Assembly (NCBI RefSeq): GCF_000424465.1
Contig: NZ_KE384198.1
Coordinates: 1 to 64,000, forward strand
DNA: 64,000 nt
Reading direction: 5' to 3'
Origin: Butyrivibrio hungatei NK4A153
Lineage (GTDB): Bacteria; Bacillota; Clostridia; Lachnospirales; Lachnospiraceae
Shown here: positions 42,507-51,943 of the stretch, one piece after another
Layout of the letters: each line of letters starts with the position of its first letter
Position numbering within the stretch: the first letter of the stretch is position 1
Program-made: the position numbers and the translations under genes
The notes under the pieces: generated by a model
Seen by the model: the letters and a program-made list of their open reading frames with translations, nothing else
What the model was told of the DNA's origin: nothing
The model's database searches: none

Positions 42507-44159
42507 TTATAGCACAGTATTTGTTACAAAAGCAATAACTATTGGTGTTTTTCCGGACTTGAATTTAATAAAATTTTCCGCAACCGAGGTAACGCCTTTA
42601 CTGATGCGATCATCTCTTACCCCCTGCCCCAAAAGCCTTGATATTTCTTTCATTGAAAGGTCTTTTAGCTCATCTGAGATCTCATTAAATTTCTCTTCGT
42701 CAAGAAAGCCTCTGCACCTGATATTTAAGTCTGATACGCATCGTCCTGTCTTCTTATCAATGCAGATCTCGATTATGACAACGCCCGACTCGGATAATAG
42801 CACTCTGTCACGAATAACGTTATTATCAATCTTGCTCTTTTCCCGTCCGTCAATAAGTATCTCGCTTAAGGTGATCTTACCGGCAGCACTGCAGGTATTT
42901 TCCGTTAGTTCGACTATATCGCCGTTCTTTATGAGAAAGACATTTTCAGCCGGAATGCCTACTTCTGTCGCAATTTTCTTTGCTTCTCTTCTGTATCTGT
43001 ACTCTCCGTGCGCAGGGATCACGAACTTTGGGCGAAGCATGATAAACAGTAACTTGAGTTCTTCGGCGCAAGCGTGTCCCGTAGCGTGAAGATCCTGAAA
43101 TTCTATCTTTGCCCCATGCTCCTCGAGGCTGTTTATTGTTTGGCTAAATTCCAGCTCACTACCATGAATCGTGACTGAGCTGAACAGGACCACGTCATTT
43201 TTCTTTATCCTGATGACGGGATTGTTTCCTGCGGCAATCTCGGCGATACACTTTACAGATTCTCCGTGATTACCCGTCGTGAGGAAAATAAGTTCCTCAT
43301 CCTTATACTCATCAAGCATATCGTTTTCAACGAGCATATCGTCAGAGATTTCAATATATCCAAGTTTTCGCGCCGATGAAAAGACATCGAGAAGAAGGTC
43401 GCCCTCAAGTGCGATCTTTCGCCCGTATTTTTGCCCAAGCTTTATTATCTGCTGGATTCTGTCCATGTTGGTCGCAAATGTCACGATGATAAGCCTGTTC
43501 TCACGATACATGTTCATGAATCTGTCGAGCTGTTCGTTGACATATCTCTCCGACCGAGAAAAACCGCTATGCATGGCGTTTGTACTGTCAGACAAAACTG
43601 CAAGCACGCCTTTTGTTCCGAGTGCGGAAAGTCTCGCAAGATCTGCAGTTTTGCTCATTACAGGCGACATGTCAAATTTGAAATCGCCTGTATCAAATAT
43701 TATTCCCTGAGAGGTATAGATCGCGAGCATGGCTGAATCGGGTATGCTGTGATTGCCTCTTATAAATTCAATCTTAAAATTGCCGACAACTATGGTGCTT
43801 CCGAATTTTATTGCCTTTGTCCTGATTTTTTTTATCCCGAAATCCTGAAATTTCTTTTCCACCATCGCGATGGTAAGCGGAGTTCCGTAAACGGGCACGT
43901 TGATTCCGTCAAAAATGTACGGAAGAGCTCCTATATGGTCCTCATGCCCGTGTGTAAGGATTATCCCCTTAAATCTATCGATATTCTCTTTAATATAGCT
44001 TATATCAGGTATTATCGCCGCAACGCCGGGCAGATTGTTGGGTGGAAAAGACGTCCCGCAGTCAATTGCGATAATGCTGTCTGAAGACTCTATAAGAGTC
44101 ATATTCATACCGATCTTGTCGAATCCGCCAAGCGGAATGATCTTAATACTGTCTCCCAT
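42507..44159 (-). CDS. rnj: ribonuclease J
   Basis: A 550-residue metallo-beta-lactamase/beta-CASP exo- and endoribonuclease for mRNA decay and rRNA maturation. Metal ligands: HGHEDHIG (about 75-82), NHSIPDS, DTGDFKFD; beta-CASP motifs: SDSTNA, FATNMDRIQQII, HATGHACAEE and the C-terminal HGEY. The usual TGSQGE reads TGNHGE. The C-terminal domain is shorter and diverged. It is separated from the asparaginase gene by 57 bp and probably co-transcribed. Another rnj copy may exist elsewhere. Confidence 0.93.
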   Translation of the reverse strand: MGDSIKIIPLGGFDKIGMNMTLIESSDSIIAIDCGTSFPPNNLPGVAAIIPDISYIKENIDRFKGIILTHGHEDHIGALPYIFDGINVPVYGTPLTIAMVEKKFQDFGIKKIRTKAIKFGSTIVVGNFKIEFIRGNHSIPDSAMLAIYTSQGIIFDTGDFKFDMSPVMSKTADLARLSALGTKGVLAVLSDSTNAMHSGFSRSERYVNEQLDRFMNMYRENRLIIVTFATNMDRIQQIIKLGQKYGRKIALEGDLLLDVFSSARKLGYIEISDDMLVENDMLDEYKDEELIFLTTGNHGESVKCIAEIAAGNNPVIRIKKNDVVLFSSVTIHGSELEFSQTINSLEEHGAKIEFQDLHATGHACAEELKLLFIMLRPKFVIPAHGEYRYRREAKKIATEVGIPAENVFLIKNGDIVELTENTCSAAGKITLSEILIDGREKSKIDNNVIRDRVLLSESGVVIIEICIDKKTGRCVSDLNIRCRGFLDEEKFNEISDELKDLSMKEISRLLGQGVRDDRISKGVTSVAENFIKFKSGKTPIVIAFVTNTVL

Positions 44160-44216
44160 CTAACCTCGTAATCCTTCCGTTATGCTCAATGTTTTTTATC
44201 ACATATTAACATTTTA

Positions 44217-45218
44217 TCATTTTCTTACAGTCATTTCCCCGATCATGTTTATGGAATAATAATCACGTATTTCCGAGAGATTATCTGTTATTCCAAGTAT
44301 CCACATGAGCTTTGTAAGCGCCGCCTCTGCTGTCATGTCATGGGCTTCCATCGCTCCGATAGCGAGAGTTCTTTTGCCCGTCTCATATACATCCATCTTG
44401 GTGCCTTCATATCTGCACTGCGTACCTACAACAACCGCCATTCCGCCTGAAATAAGCTTATCAAGCGTTCCTATGAAGTCATGCTTTAAGAACGGCATTC
44501 CTCCGATTCCGTAACCTTCAATATATAGCCCTTTATATCCTTGGTCGGCAATTGATTCTATAAAGCTTCTATGCATGCCCGGGAACATCTTAACCATGCA
44601 TACTTTATCAGAGTAGTTGTTTGAAAGAGTGAAAATACCTGTCCTTTCAGGCACGGCTGAAGTATCAATCTTCATTCCGAGAGAACTTATCGTCGCAATA
44701 TTGGGGTAATTGATACTCTCAAAAGCATCAAAACTAAGTGCTCTTACTTTAGACGCCCTGCATCCAAGCATGACTTTTCTGTTGAACGCAACAAACACTC
44801 CGGGAATATTGCTTGCTGCCATATGTATCGCACATCTGCAGTTCTCCATAGCATCTGCAACGGGATTTGTTATTGATAACTGCGATCCCGTGATAACAAC
44901 AGGAATTGCGATGTTTCTCAGCATAAAAGAAAGCATCGAAGACGTATATGCAAGCGTATCCGTTCCATGTATCACAACTATTCCGTCATAGTCATTCCTG
45001 CATTCGCTGATGCGCTGCGCAAGTGCCGACCAATCATCCGGAAAAATATTTGCACTGTCCAAAGAACAGAAATCTTCTATCTCAATATCCGTATCCCCCG
45101 AAACCATCTTCAGCTCTTTCTGCATATCATAGATTGACAAGCCCGGTATAAGGCCGTTCTTCTTCATAACCGAAGATAATGTTCCGCCTGTGTTGATTAT
45201 AAGTATTCTCTTACTCAT
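44217..45218 (-). CDS. ansA: type I (cytoplasmic) L-asparaginase
   Basis: Hydrolyses asparagine to aspartate and ammonia. The N-terminal nucleophile loop is LIINTGGTLSS and the second catalytic motif is VIHGTDTLAYTSSML (Thr, Asp). It has 333 residues without a signal peptide, which points to the cytoplasmic low-affinity form. Upstream is a strong terminator, so it has its own start within 45219-45290; AAAGGAAAG precedes the ATG. Confidence 0.95.
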   Translation of the reverse strand: MSKRILIINTGGTLSSVMKKNGLIPGLSIYDMQKELKMVSGDTDIEIEDFCSLDSANIFPDDWSALAQRISECRNDYDGIVVIHGTDTLAYTSSMLSFMLRNIAIPVVITGSQLSITNPVADAMENCRCAIHMAASNIPGVFVAFNRKVMLGCRASKVRALSFDAFESINYPNIATISSLGMKIDTSAVPERTGIFTLSNNYSDKVCMVKMFPGMHRSFIESIADQGYKGLYIEGYGIGGMPFLKHDFIGTLDKLISGGMAVVVGTQCRYEGTKMDVYETGKRTLAIGAMEAHDMTAEAALTKLMWILGITDNLSEIRDYYSINMIGEMTVRK

Positions 45219-45290
45219 TGTTCTTTCCTTTTATTTCTACTTCAATTTCAAAAGTTGTGGATTCGCTTATGGAATCCTCCTATGTAAGAA

Positions 45291-45334
45291 TAAAAAAGAG
45301 CTTGGAAAAGTGCAAGCACTTTCCAAGCTCTTTA
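45291..45334 (-). terminator. terminator of the cassette downstream of tuf
   Basis: AGAGCTTGGAAAAGTGC and GCACTTTCCAAGCTCT form a stem of about 16 pairs, followed by TTTTTTATT on the minus strand. It closes the methyltransferase cassette and sits 30 bp from the tuf 3' fragment. Confidence 0.93.
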
Positions 45335-45364
45335 TAAAATCAGTGTTTATGCAATCCGATAAGA

Positions 45365-45420
45365 ATTACTCAACGATTGTAGCAACCTTACCTGATCCAA
45401 CTGTACATCTACCCTCACGG
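45365..45420 (-). pseudogene. duplicated 3' end of tuf
   Basis: Fifty-six bases match tuf positions 47284-47339 with two differences. Translated, the fragment ends [13 protein letters not shown] and stop. The rest of tuf is absent: beyond 45420 the sequence is unrelated. It lies between the methyltransferase stop and a strong terminator, about 1.9 kb from the end of the intact tuf. Confidence 0.95.
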
Positions 45421-45490
45421 CTTAACGTTAATTATATCTATTTTAAAAGCCTTGATTTTACGTGGTTTCTATTCGCACATATCTCATGTA

Positions 45491-46264
45491 TTATCTTTTT
45501 ATATACCAAGTATAGCCATCGAAAACTAGTTCTTGCTCCTTATCTTTAAAAATCGGAGATAAAGTATCCTTCATCCAGCTTCTAACCTGCGATTCAGCCA
45601 TCTCACCACTTTCAATCTTGGCATTAACGTTGGATTGTATCATCATAAAGTCTATAAAGTCTTCCAAACTAAAAGAATGAATGAGTTCATAATTGATCTG
45701 CTTATACATTTTCAGGCCACTTATTAAGTCTGCATCCGTCCAAATATTCTCTTTACGCGGCGGCTTAGGGAATCGTTTCAAATACTCATCCTGATACCAA
45801 CTTGTATATTCGGGAACATTCTTCATTTTATCTGTAATCCAGAAATCATAAATTATAATAAAACACTCATCTTTGGTCACTTTGATGAGATTTTCCATAA
45901 ATTTATTTTCATCAACCCAATTGACCATCCCTGCTGCTGATACCACATCATACTTTTCATCAGGTATCAAAGTATCTTCTGCTTTGGCAGTATAAAAACT
46001 ATAGGCTTCGTCTGATCCATATAATTCATTGCAGACCTCTACCATTGATTCTGCAATATCTGTACCTGTCACATGCCTGCATATAAGCTTCAGCGCTTTA
46101 GTTGACAGCCCTGCACCACAGCCAACATCAAGTCCATTACTGAACATATAATCTTCGGGCAAATCACAATCTTTTCTAAACCTGTCAATTACACCTTTAT
46201 GTAACCATGGTCTTTTTGCGTACCCCTCGGCAATTCTTTTTGAATTAAATGATTCATTGTTCAT
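45491..46264 (-). CDS. class I SAM-dependent methyltransferase
   Basis: A 257-residue methyltransferase with motif I GLDVGCGAGLSTKALKLICR (about 44-63), motif II TGTDIAESMVEVC, and YDVVSAAGMVNWVDENKF. The C-terminal half has FWITDKMKNVPEYTSWYQDE and an aromatic end DGYTWYIKR. It resembles the ubiquinone/biotin-type small molecule methyltransferases, but the substrate is not clear. It overlaps the truncated acetyltransferase frame by 11 bases. It belongs to the cassette bounded by the tuf duplication. Confidence 0.85.
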   Translation of the reverse strand: MNNESFNSKRIAEGYAKRPWLHKGVIDRFRKDCDLPEDYMFSNGLDVGCGAGLSTKALKLICRHVTGTDIAESMVEVCNELYGSDEAYSFYTAKAEDTLIPDEKYDVVSAAGMVNWVDENKFMENLIKVTKDECFIIIYDFWITDKMKNVPEYTSWYQDEYLKRFPKPPRKENIWTDADLISGLKMYKQINYELIHSFSLEDFIDFMMIQSNVNAKIESGEMAESQVRSWMKDTLSPIFKDKEQELVFDGYTWYIKR

Positions 46265-46484
46265 TATTCATCCTCTGTTTTTTTAACACTGTAGTTTCAA
46301 AACCCACAAGTGTATCATCATCATAAATCCCAAATGGAAATGCATAACCATTATTGGTAATAGTCGTGTAAGCCTCTATGATACTAACCTCATTAGAAGC
46401 GACGAATTCTCTCTGGCCTTCATTAACAGATAGTTTTAATATATCCCAAACATTTTTACCATTTATCTTCTCAAGTCTTAACAT
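46254..46484 (-). CDS. N-terminal fragment of a GNAT acetyltransferase
   Basis: A 76-residue product, MLRLEKINGKNVWDILKLSV ... GFETTVLKKQR. The first 60 residues look like the start of a spermidine-type GNAT acetyltransferase (QREFVASNEVSIIEAYTTI, FPFGIYDDDTLVGF). The acetyl-CoA-binding part is absent and the end is a short unrelated tail. It is either a decayed gene or a shortened protein. The ATG at 46484 follows GGAAGAG; the frame is open from 46550. Confidence 0.6.
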   Translation of the reverse strand: MLRLEKINGKNVWDILKLSVNEGQREFVASNEVSIIEAYTTITNNGYAFPFGIYDDDTLVGFETTVLKKQRMNNEQ

Positions 46485-47010
46485 ATAGTCTCTTCCCCAA
46501 GTAATTTTGAACGAGCATTGTGACATTGTTTTCCGTTTCAGCACGTCCATCTATATAAATCACAGGACAAGATAAATCAATTAGCCATTTCTTAGCATGA
46601 TCATCAGACCTGGCCTCCACCATTTTAAAGAAACGTTCTTCACTCTCGTACAGGTCTCCTCCAGGTAGCATGCGATTTCCAAACTTATCATTGGAACGTT
46701 TTCTTACTCTTGCCATTCGTATTTCTTTTGGTATATCTATGTATACTGCCAGATCAAATAGTTTTTCTATCTTCTTACTGTAATTTCCACGAACTGAAGC
46801 AAGAACAACATCATCATTCTCTTCCAAGTCCTTTAACAACAGAGCTGCTACTTCTTCATCTGTTCTCTGAATACTGTATTCATATTTATCATCTATCTTA
46901 GGAAAATAATAATCTTCTATATCTCTGAATTCATAATTAAGCCGTCCTGCCAATGCTTTCCCCAAAGTACTTTTTCCTGCTCCATTTAGTCCACAAATAA
47001 TAATGCGCAT
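46471..47010 (-). CDS. P-loop small-molecule or nucleoside kinase
   Basis: A 179-residue P-loop protein. Walker A GLNGAGKSTLGKALAGRL (about 7-24), RDIEDYYFPK as a base- or substrate-binding acidic stretch, VVLASVRGNYSKK, VYIDIPKEIRMARVRKRS as a lid-type region. It resembles shikimate-kinase-like or AAA-type kinases of unclear substrate. It is the first gene of the three-gene cassette after tuf, and overlaps the acetyltransferase fragment by 14 bases. Confidence 0.75.
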   Translation of the reverse strand: MRIIICGLNGAGKSTLGKALAGRLNYEFRDIEDYYFPKIDDKYEYSIQRTDEEVAALLLKDLEENDDVVLASVRGNYSKKIEKLFDLAVYIDIPKEIRMARVRKRSNDKFGNRMLPGGDLYESEERFFKMVEARSDDHAKKWLIDLSCPVIYIDGRAETENNVTMLVQNYLGKRLYVKT

Positions 47011-47059
47011 AGTGATTTACTTCCCCCAATTATGCTCAAATACGTTCTTTTATTGTACG

Positions 47060-47083
47060 AAAAAAGAACACCGAAGTGTTCTT
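47060..47083 (-). terminator. second terminator downstream of tuf
   Basis: A 7-bp stem AGAACAC/GTGTTCT closed by the stable TTCG tetraloop, followed by TTTTTT on the minus strand. It would stop anything transcribed between tuf and the cassette. Confidence 0.88.
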
Positions 47084-47228
47084 GGTAAATCTTCACGTTC
47101 ACCGCCTTCCATCGCGGATTCCGATTCACAGGCAAATAAAGCATTTTTATGAGTGTGCTTCTCAAGAAGTTTCCTTCTACCATCATAATACATATTCCAG
47201 TCATGATAGTCAATCAAAAAACTATACA

Positions 47229-47257
47229 AAAAAACAGCTTCCAGAGAAACTCTGGAA
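47229..47257 (-). terminator. tuf terminator
   Basis: CAGCTTCCAGAG and CTCTGGAAGCTG pair perfectly around a 3-base loop, followed by TTTTTTT on the minus strand, 28 bp after the tuf stop codon. Confidence 0.95.
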
Positions 47258-47284
47258 GCTGCATAAAATCTAGATTTGTTAAGA

Positions 47285-48475
47285 TTACTCAACGATTGTA
47301 GCAACCTTACCTGATCCAACTGTACGTCCACCCTCACGGATAGCGAACTTAAGACCCTGCTCCATAGCGATAGGGTGAATAAGCTCGATTGACATTGTTA
47401 CGTGGTCACCAGGCATGCACATCTCAACACCATCGGGAAGGTTGCAGACACCTGTAACGTCAGTTGTTCTGAAGTAGAACTGAGGTCTGTAGTTTGTGAA
47501 GAAAGGTGTATGACGGCCACCCTCGTCCTTTGTAAGAACGTAAACCTCAGCAGTGAACTTTGTGTGGCAAGTTACTGTGCCGGGCTTTGTGATAACCTGA
47601 CCTCTCTGGATTCCATCACGGTCAACACCACGAAGAAGAAGACCAACGTTGTCACCAGCTTCGCAGTAATCCATTGTCTTACGGAACATCTCGATACCTG
47701 TTACAACAGACTTAGATGTCTCTTCCTTGATACCAACGATTTCGATTTCGTCGTTGAGGTTAAGAGCACCTCTCTCTACTCTACCAGTAGCAACTGTTCC
47801 ACGTCCTGTGATTGTGAATACGTCCTCAACAGGCATAAGGAAAGGCTTATCTGTCTCACGAGTAGGTTCAGGGATATACTCATCAACTGTGTTCATGAGC
47901 TCGATGATCTTGTCGCCCCACTCGCTCTTAGGATCCTCAAGAGCCTTAAGAGCTGATCCACGGATGATAGGTGTATCATCTCCAGGGAACTCATACTCTG
48001 TAAGAAGGTCTCTGATCTCCATCTCTACGAGGTCAAGGAGCTCTTCATCATCAACCATATCGCACTTGTTCATGAATACGATGATGTAAGGAACACCTAC
48101 CTGACGAGCAAGAAGAACGTGCTCCTTTGTCTGAGCCATAACACCGTCAGTAGCAGCAACAACAAGGATTGATCCATCCATCTGAGCTGCACCTGTGATC
48201 ATGTTCTTTACATAGTCAGCGTGGCCAGGGCAGTCAACGTGAGCATAGTGTCTCTTCTCTGTCTCATACTCGATATGAGCTGAGTTGATTGTGATTCCAC
48301 GCTCTTTCTCTTCAGGAGCCTTATCGATCTGATCGAATGCTACTGCAGGGCTGAATCCTCTATCAGCAAGTACTGCTGTGATTGCAGCTGTAAGTGTTGT
48401 CTTACCATGGTCAACGTGTCCGATTGTTCCAATGTTAACGTGCGGTTTGCTTCTGTCAAATTTAGCTTTTGCCAT
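47285..48475 (-). CDS. tuf: elongation factor Tu
   Basis: GTPase delivering aminoacyl-tRNA to the ribosome. G1 [15 protein letters not shown]3 [14 protein letters not shown]4 [11 protein letters not shown]5 GSALKAL; domains 2 and 3 follow with [12 protein letters not shown] and [19 protein letters not shown]. The length of 396 residues is normal. It follows fusA but has its own strong promoter at 48546-48574. Its last 56 bases are duplicated at 45365-45420. Confidence 0.99.
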   Translation of the reverse strand: MAKAKFDRSKPHVNIGTIGHVDHGKTTLTAAITAVLADRGFSPAVAFDQIDKAPEEKERGITINSAHIEYETEKRHYAHVDCPGHADYVKNMITGAAQMDGSILVVAATDGVMAQTKEHVLLARQVGVPYIIVFMNKCDMVDDEELLDLVEMEIRDLLTEYEFPGDDTPIIRGSALKALEDPKSEWGDKIIELMNTVDEYIPEPTRETDKPFLMPVEDVFTITGRGTVATGRVERGALNLNDEIEIVGIKEETSKSVVTGIEMFRKTMDYCEAGDNVGLLLRGVDRDGIQRGQVITKPGTVTCHTKFTAEVYVLTKDEGGRHTPFFTNYRPQFYFRTTDVTGVCNLPDGVEMCMPGDHVTMSIELIHPIAMEQGLKFAIREGGRTVGSGKVATIVE

Positions 48476-48545
48476 TTCTAAATATCCTCCTTAAGGTTAA
48501 ATGTTAAGAGTAACATTTACATACATAATTTCACATACTATATCG

Positions 48546-48574
48546 ATTATAGCCAAACTTTAGCGTTTAATCAA
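48546..48574 (-). promoter_or_regulatory. tuf promoter
   Basis: On the minus strand TTGATT, a 17-bp spacer and TATAAT, starting just after the fusA stop codon. The leader of about 65 bp contains an AAATGTTA/TAACATTT hairpin. It allows tuf to be made in excess of the str operon. Confidence 0.85.
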
Positions 48575-48577
48575 TAT

Positions 48578-50695
48578 TTATTTTCCCTTATTCGAAAGAA
48601 CTTTCTCCTGAACGTTCTTCGGAACGGGCTCATATTTTTCAAAGAACATTGAGTAGTTACCACGACCCTGTGTTCTTGAACGAAGATCTGTAGCGTATCC
48701 GAACATCTCAGCAAGAGGAACATAAGCTCTTACGATCTTTCCGCCGCCAAGATCATCCATTCCTTCTACACGTCCACGACGAGAGTTAACGTCACCGATA
48801 ACATCTCCCATGTACTCTTCAGGCATTGTAACTTCAACCTTCATGATAGGCTCAAGAAGTACAGGTGATCCCTTAGCCATAGCATCCTTGAACGCCATTG
48901 ATCCGGCAATGTGGAATGCCATTTCTGATGAATCGACTTCGTGATATGATCCGTCGTATACAGTAGCATGTACACCTACAACAGGATATCCACCAAGTGT
49001 TCCGGCCTTCATAGCCTCTTCGATACCTTCGCTGATAGGCTGGATGAATTCCTTAGGAATAGCACCACCGACAACTTCGCTATCAAACTGGTAAAGGTTA
49101 TCTCCGTTGGCATCCATGGGCTCGAAACGAACTTTACAGTGTCCGTACTGACCACGTCCACCGGACTGCTTAGCATACTTAGACTCGATATCAACAGCCT
49201 TTGTAAGAGCCTCTCTGTAAGCAACCTGAGGTGCACCAACGTTAGCCTCAACTTTATACTCACGAAGAAGTCTGTCTACGATGATATCAAGGTGAAGCTC
49301 ACCCATTCCGGCAATAATTGTCTGACCTGTCTCAGAGTTTGTATGAGCTCTGAATGTAGGATCTTCTTCAGCAAGCTTCTGAAGAGCCTCATCAAGCTTC
49401 TGCTGGCCGGCCTTAGTCTTAGGCTCGATAGCAAGCTCGATAACGGGATCAGGGAATTCCATAGACTCAAGGATAACAGGATTCTTCTCATCGCAAAGTG
49501 TATCACCTGTTACAGTGTTCTTAAGACCAACTGCTGCAGCGATATCACCGGAGAATACCTTATCAAGGTCAGATCTCTTGTTAGCGTGCATCTGAAGAAT
49601 ACGTCCAAGACGTTCCTTATTATCTTTTGAGCTGTTAAGTACGTATGAACCTGAGTTTGCAGTACCACGATATACACGGAAGAATGCAAGCTTTCCTACG
49701 AAAGGATCGCTGACAATCTTAAATGCAAGAGCTGCAAACGGGCCATCGTCTGTTGACTCAATCTCGATCTCATTGCCATCCATGTCTGTACCCTTACAAG
49801 CAGGGATATCAACAGGTGAAGGCATGAATTCGATAACTGCGTCAATAAGTTTCTGAATACCTCTGTTTCTGTGTGCTGATCCGCAGCATACAGGGAAAGC
49901 CTTACATTCGCAAGTTGCCTTACGAAGTGCAGCCTTAAGAGCTTCCTTAGAAGGCTCGTTACCCTCAAGGTATTCCATCATAAGATCCTCATCAAGATCA
50001 CAGATCTTCTCAACGAGTTCGCTGTGATAAAGCTCAGCATCATCCTTGAGGTCTGCAGGAATCTCACCGATTGTGATATCCTCACCCTTATCATCATTGT
50101 AGATGTATGCCTGCATCTCGAAAAGGTCGATAACACCCTGGAACTGATCCTCAGCTCCGATAGGGATTTCGATCATAATAGCATTTTTCTTAAGTCTGTT
50201 ACGAATCTGCTCTACAGCTCCGTAATAGTCTGCTCCGATGATATCCATCTTGTTGATGAATGCCATACGTGGAACATTAAATCCATCAGCCTGACGCCAA
50301 ACATTTTCAGACTGAGGCTCAACGCCTTCCTTAGCACTGAATACGCCTACAGCGCCATCGAGTACTCTAAGTGAACGCTCAACCTCAACGGTAAAGTCTA
50401 CGTGACCGGGAGTATCAATGATATTGATACGATGCTCAAGAGCACCGGGCTTAGTCTTTCCGTTTTCCTGAAGTGTCCAGTGGCATGTTGTAGCTGCGGA
50501 TGTGATAGTGATACCTCTCTCCTGCTCCTGTTCCATCCAGTCCATGGTAGCAGTACCTTCATAGGTCTCACCAATCTTATAATTTACACCGGTATAGTAA
50601 AGAATACGCTCTGTAAGTGTAGTCTTACCTGCGTCGATATGCGCCATAATACCGATGTTCCTGGTTCTCTCCAATGGGTATTGTCTATCAGCCAA
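48578..50695 (-). CDS. fusA: elongation factor G
   Basis: GTPase driving translocation. G1 [20 protein letters not shown]2/G3 [11 protein letters not shown] and [18 protein letters not shown]4 [10 protein letters not shown], then domains II-V ([33 protein letters not shown]). The length of 705 residues is typical. It follows rpsG by 37 bp in the str operon. Confidence 0.99.
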   Translation of the reverse strand: MADRQYPLERTRNIGIMAHIDAGKTTLTERILYYTGVNYKIGETYEGTATMDWMEQEQERGITITSAATTCHWTLQENGKTKPGALEHRINIIDTPGHVDFTVEVERSLRVLDGAVGVFSAKEGVEPQSENVWRQADGFNVPRMAFINKMDIIGADYYGAVEQIRNRLKKNAIMIEIPIGAEDQFQGVIDLFEMQAYIYNDDKGEDITIGEIPADLKDDAELYHSELVEKICDLDEDLMMEYLEGNEPSKEALKAALRKATCECKAFPVCCGSAHRNRGIQKLIDAVIEFMPSPVDIPACKGTDMDGNEIEIESTDDGPFAALAFKIVSDPFVGKLAFFRVYRGTANSGSYVLNSSKDNKERLGRILQMHANKRSDLDKVFSGDIAAAVGLKNTVTGDTLCDEKNPVILESMEFPDPVIELAIEPKTKAGQQKLDEALQKLAEEDPTFRAHTNSETGQTIIAGMGELHLDIIVDRLLREYKVEANVGAPQVAYREALTKAVDIESKYAKQSGGRGQYGHCKVRFEPMDANGDNLYQFDSEVVGGAIPKEFIQPISEGIEEAMKAGTLGGYPVVGVHATVYDGSYHEVDSSEMAFHIAGSMAFKDAMAKGSPVLLEPIMKVEVTMPEEYMGDVIGDVNSRRGRVEGMDDLGGGKIVRAYVPLAEMFGYATDLRSRTQGRGNYSMFFEKYEPVPKNVQEKVLSNKGK

Positions 50696-50732
50696 AGGTT
50701 CTTCCTCCTAAAAAATCTGAAATCTCACCAGA

Positions 50733-51203
50733 TTAGAATCTGTAATGTGAGAATGCCTTGTTTGCTTCTGCCATCTTGTGCATGTCTTCTTTTCTCTTTA
50801 CAGCTGCACCAGTGTTATTGTATGCATCCATAATCTCTGAAGCGAGTCTGTCAACCATAGTCTTCTCGCCTCTTGCACGTGAAAATGTGACAAGCCAACG
50901 AAGTGCAAGCGCCTGACGTCTATCGGGTCTAACCTCGATAGGAACCTGGTAAGTAGCACCACCAATACGTCTAGCCTTAACCTCGAGTGCGGGCATGATG
51001 TTATTCATTGCTCCCTCGAAAATTTCAAGAGCGGGCTTTCCACCCTTCTCTTCTACCTGTGCAAATGCACCATATACGATCTTCTGAGCAACACCCTTTT
51101 TACCATCAAGCATTACCTGATTAACAAGCTTAGTAACAACCTTGTTATCGTATAAAGGATCTGCTAATACGTCACGTTTTACAATATGTCCTTTACGCGG
51201 CAC
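50733..51203 (-). CDS. rpsG: 30S ribosomal protein S7
   Basis: uS7, which nucleates assembly of the head and lines the E site. [48 protein letters not shown] and [20 protein letters not shown] are standard. It has 156 residues. A hairpin AGTGAAG/CTTCACT lies in the 195-bp rpsL-rpsG spacer about 15 bp before its ribosome binding site. Confidence 0.99.
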   Translation of the reverse strand: MPRKGHIVKRDVLADPLYDNKVVTKLVNQVMLDGKKGVAQKIVYGAFAQVEEKGGKPALEIFEGAMNNIMPALEVKARRIGGATYQVPIEVRPDRRQALALRWLVTFSRARGEKTMVDRLASEIMDAYNNTGAAVKRKEDMHKMAEANKAFSHYRF

Positions 51204-51398
51204 GGTTCTTCCCTCCTTTAGAATCGCTAGTGAAGAAATATCTTCACTGCTTACTATAAATCATCGGTACTCACTAATTTAGTGTACGTGCGGTTTTCTA
51301 ACTTTAGAACAATAATACTGCCCGTAATACAGGCGTGTTACTACTATATCTATACAGAATAGAATCCCAACACTTAAAAAATTAGATCAATTAATAAA

Positions 51399-51818
51399 TT
51401 ACTTGGCAGCCTTAGGTCTCTTAGCGCCATACTTAGAACGAGCCTGTTTTCTGTCGGCTACGCCTGCAGTATCAAGAGTACCTCTGATGATGTGATACCT
51501 TGTACCAGGCAAATCCTTAACTCTTCCACCACGGATGAGAACTACGCTATGCTCCTGAAGGTTGTGACCTTCTCCGGGAATGTAGCTTGTTACCTCGATA
51601 CCGTTAGAAAGACGTACTCTGGCGATTTTTCTCAGAGCAGAGTTAGGCTTCTTAGGGGTTGCTGTCTTAACTGCTGTGCAAACACCACGCTTCTGAGGAG
51701 AAGCTGTTGCAGTTGCTTTCTTATGAAGAGAGTTAAAACCCTTCTGCAACGCAGGTGCTGTAGACTTCTTAACAGATGTCTGACGACCCTTTCTAACTAA
51801 CTGGTTAAATGTTGGCAT
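51399..51818 (-). CDS. rpsL: 30S ribosomal protein S12
   Basis: uS12, at the decoding centre. The start [20 protein letters not shown] is at 51818 after GGAGGTGAAAGG; 26 upstream in-frame codons are not used. The streptomycin-relevant loops are [17 protein letters not shown] and [15 protein letters not shown], both with the Lys of sensitive strains. It has 139 residues. First gene of the str operon. Confidence 0.98.
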   Translation of the reverse strand: MPTFNQLVRKGRQTSVKKSTAPALQKGFNSLHKKATATASPQKRGVCTAVKTATPKKPNSALRKIARVRLSNGIEVTSYIPGEGHNLQEHSVVLIRGGRVKDLPGTRYHIIRGTLDTAGVADRKQARSKYGAKRPKAAK

Positions 51819-51861
51819 TCCTTTCACCTCCTGTTTTGATGTAAAACATATATGCATACAA

Positions 51862-51935
51862 CAAAGGGGTAAAAAATCACCCCTTTGAAAGTACACGCAA
51901 TTATAAAGTATAAGTATAAATCAAAATAATGTCAA
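51862..51935 (-). promoter_or_regulatory. str operon promoter and leader hairpin
   Basis: On the minus strand TTGACA (51930-51935), 17-bp spacer, TATACT (51907-51912), directly after the rpoC stop. The leader then has CAAAGGGGT/ACCCCTTTG (51862-51887) followed by TTGTTGT. The hairpin may end leftover rpoBC transcripts or act as an attenuator for rpsL. Confidence 0.85.
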
Positions 51936-51943
51936 CTTTTTTA

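Larger units (their letters stand above)
47011..47284 (-). other. intergenic region between tuf and the cassette
   Basis: Contains two terminators. The first, for tuf, is CAGCTTCCAGAG/CTCTGGAAGCTG at 47230-47257 with TTTTTTT on the minus strand. The second is AGAACAC-TTCG-GTGTTCT at 47065-47082 with TTTTTT. Between them a minus-strand frame reads DYHDWNMYYDGRRKLLEKHT, which looks protein-like but has no start or homologue I know; it may be debris of a lost gene. Confidence 0.6.

Noticed and set aside
47050-47337. Minus-strand frame containing DYHDWNMYYDGRRKLLEKHT
   Set aside because: It starts inside tuf in another frame and spans two terminators; at best it is debris, so it is only mentioned in the intergenic entry.
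45365-47340. Complete integrative element at the tuf 3' end
   Set aside because: No integrase, excisionase or relaxase gene is seen between the two tuf ends; only three small metabolic-type genes. Kept as a question, not as an element call.
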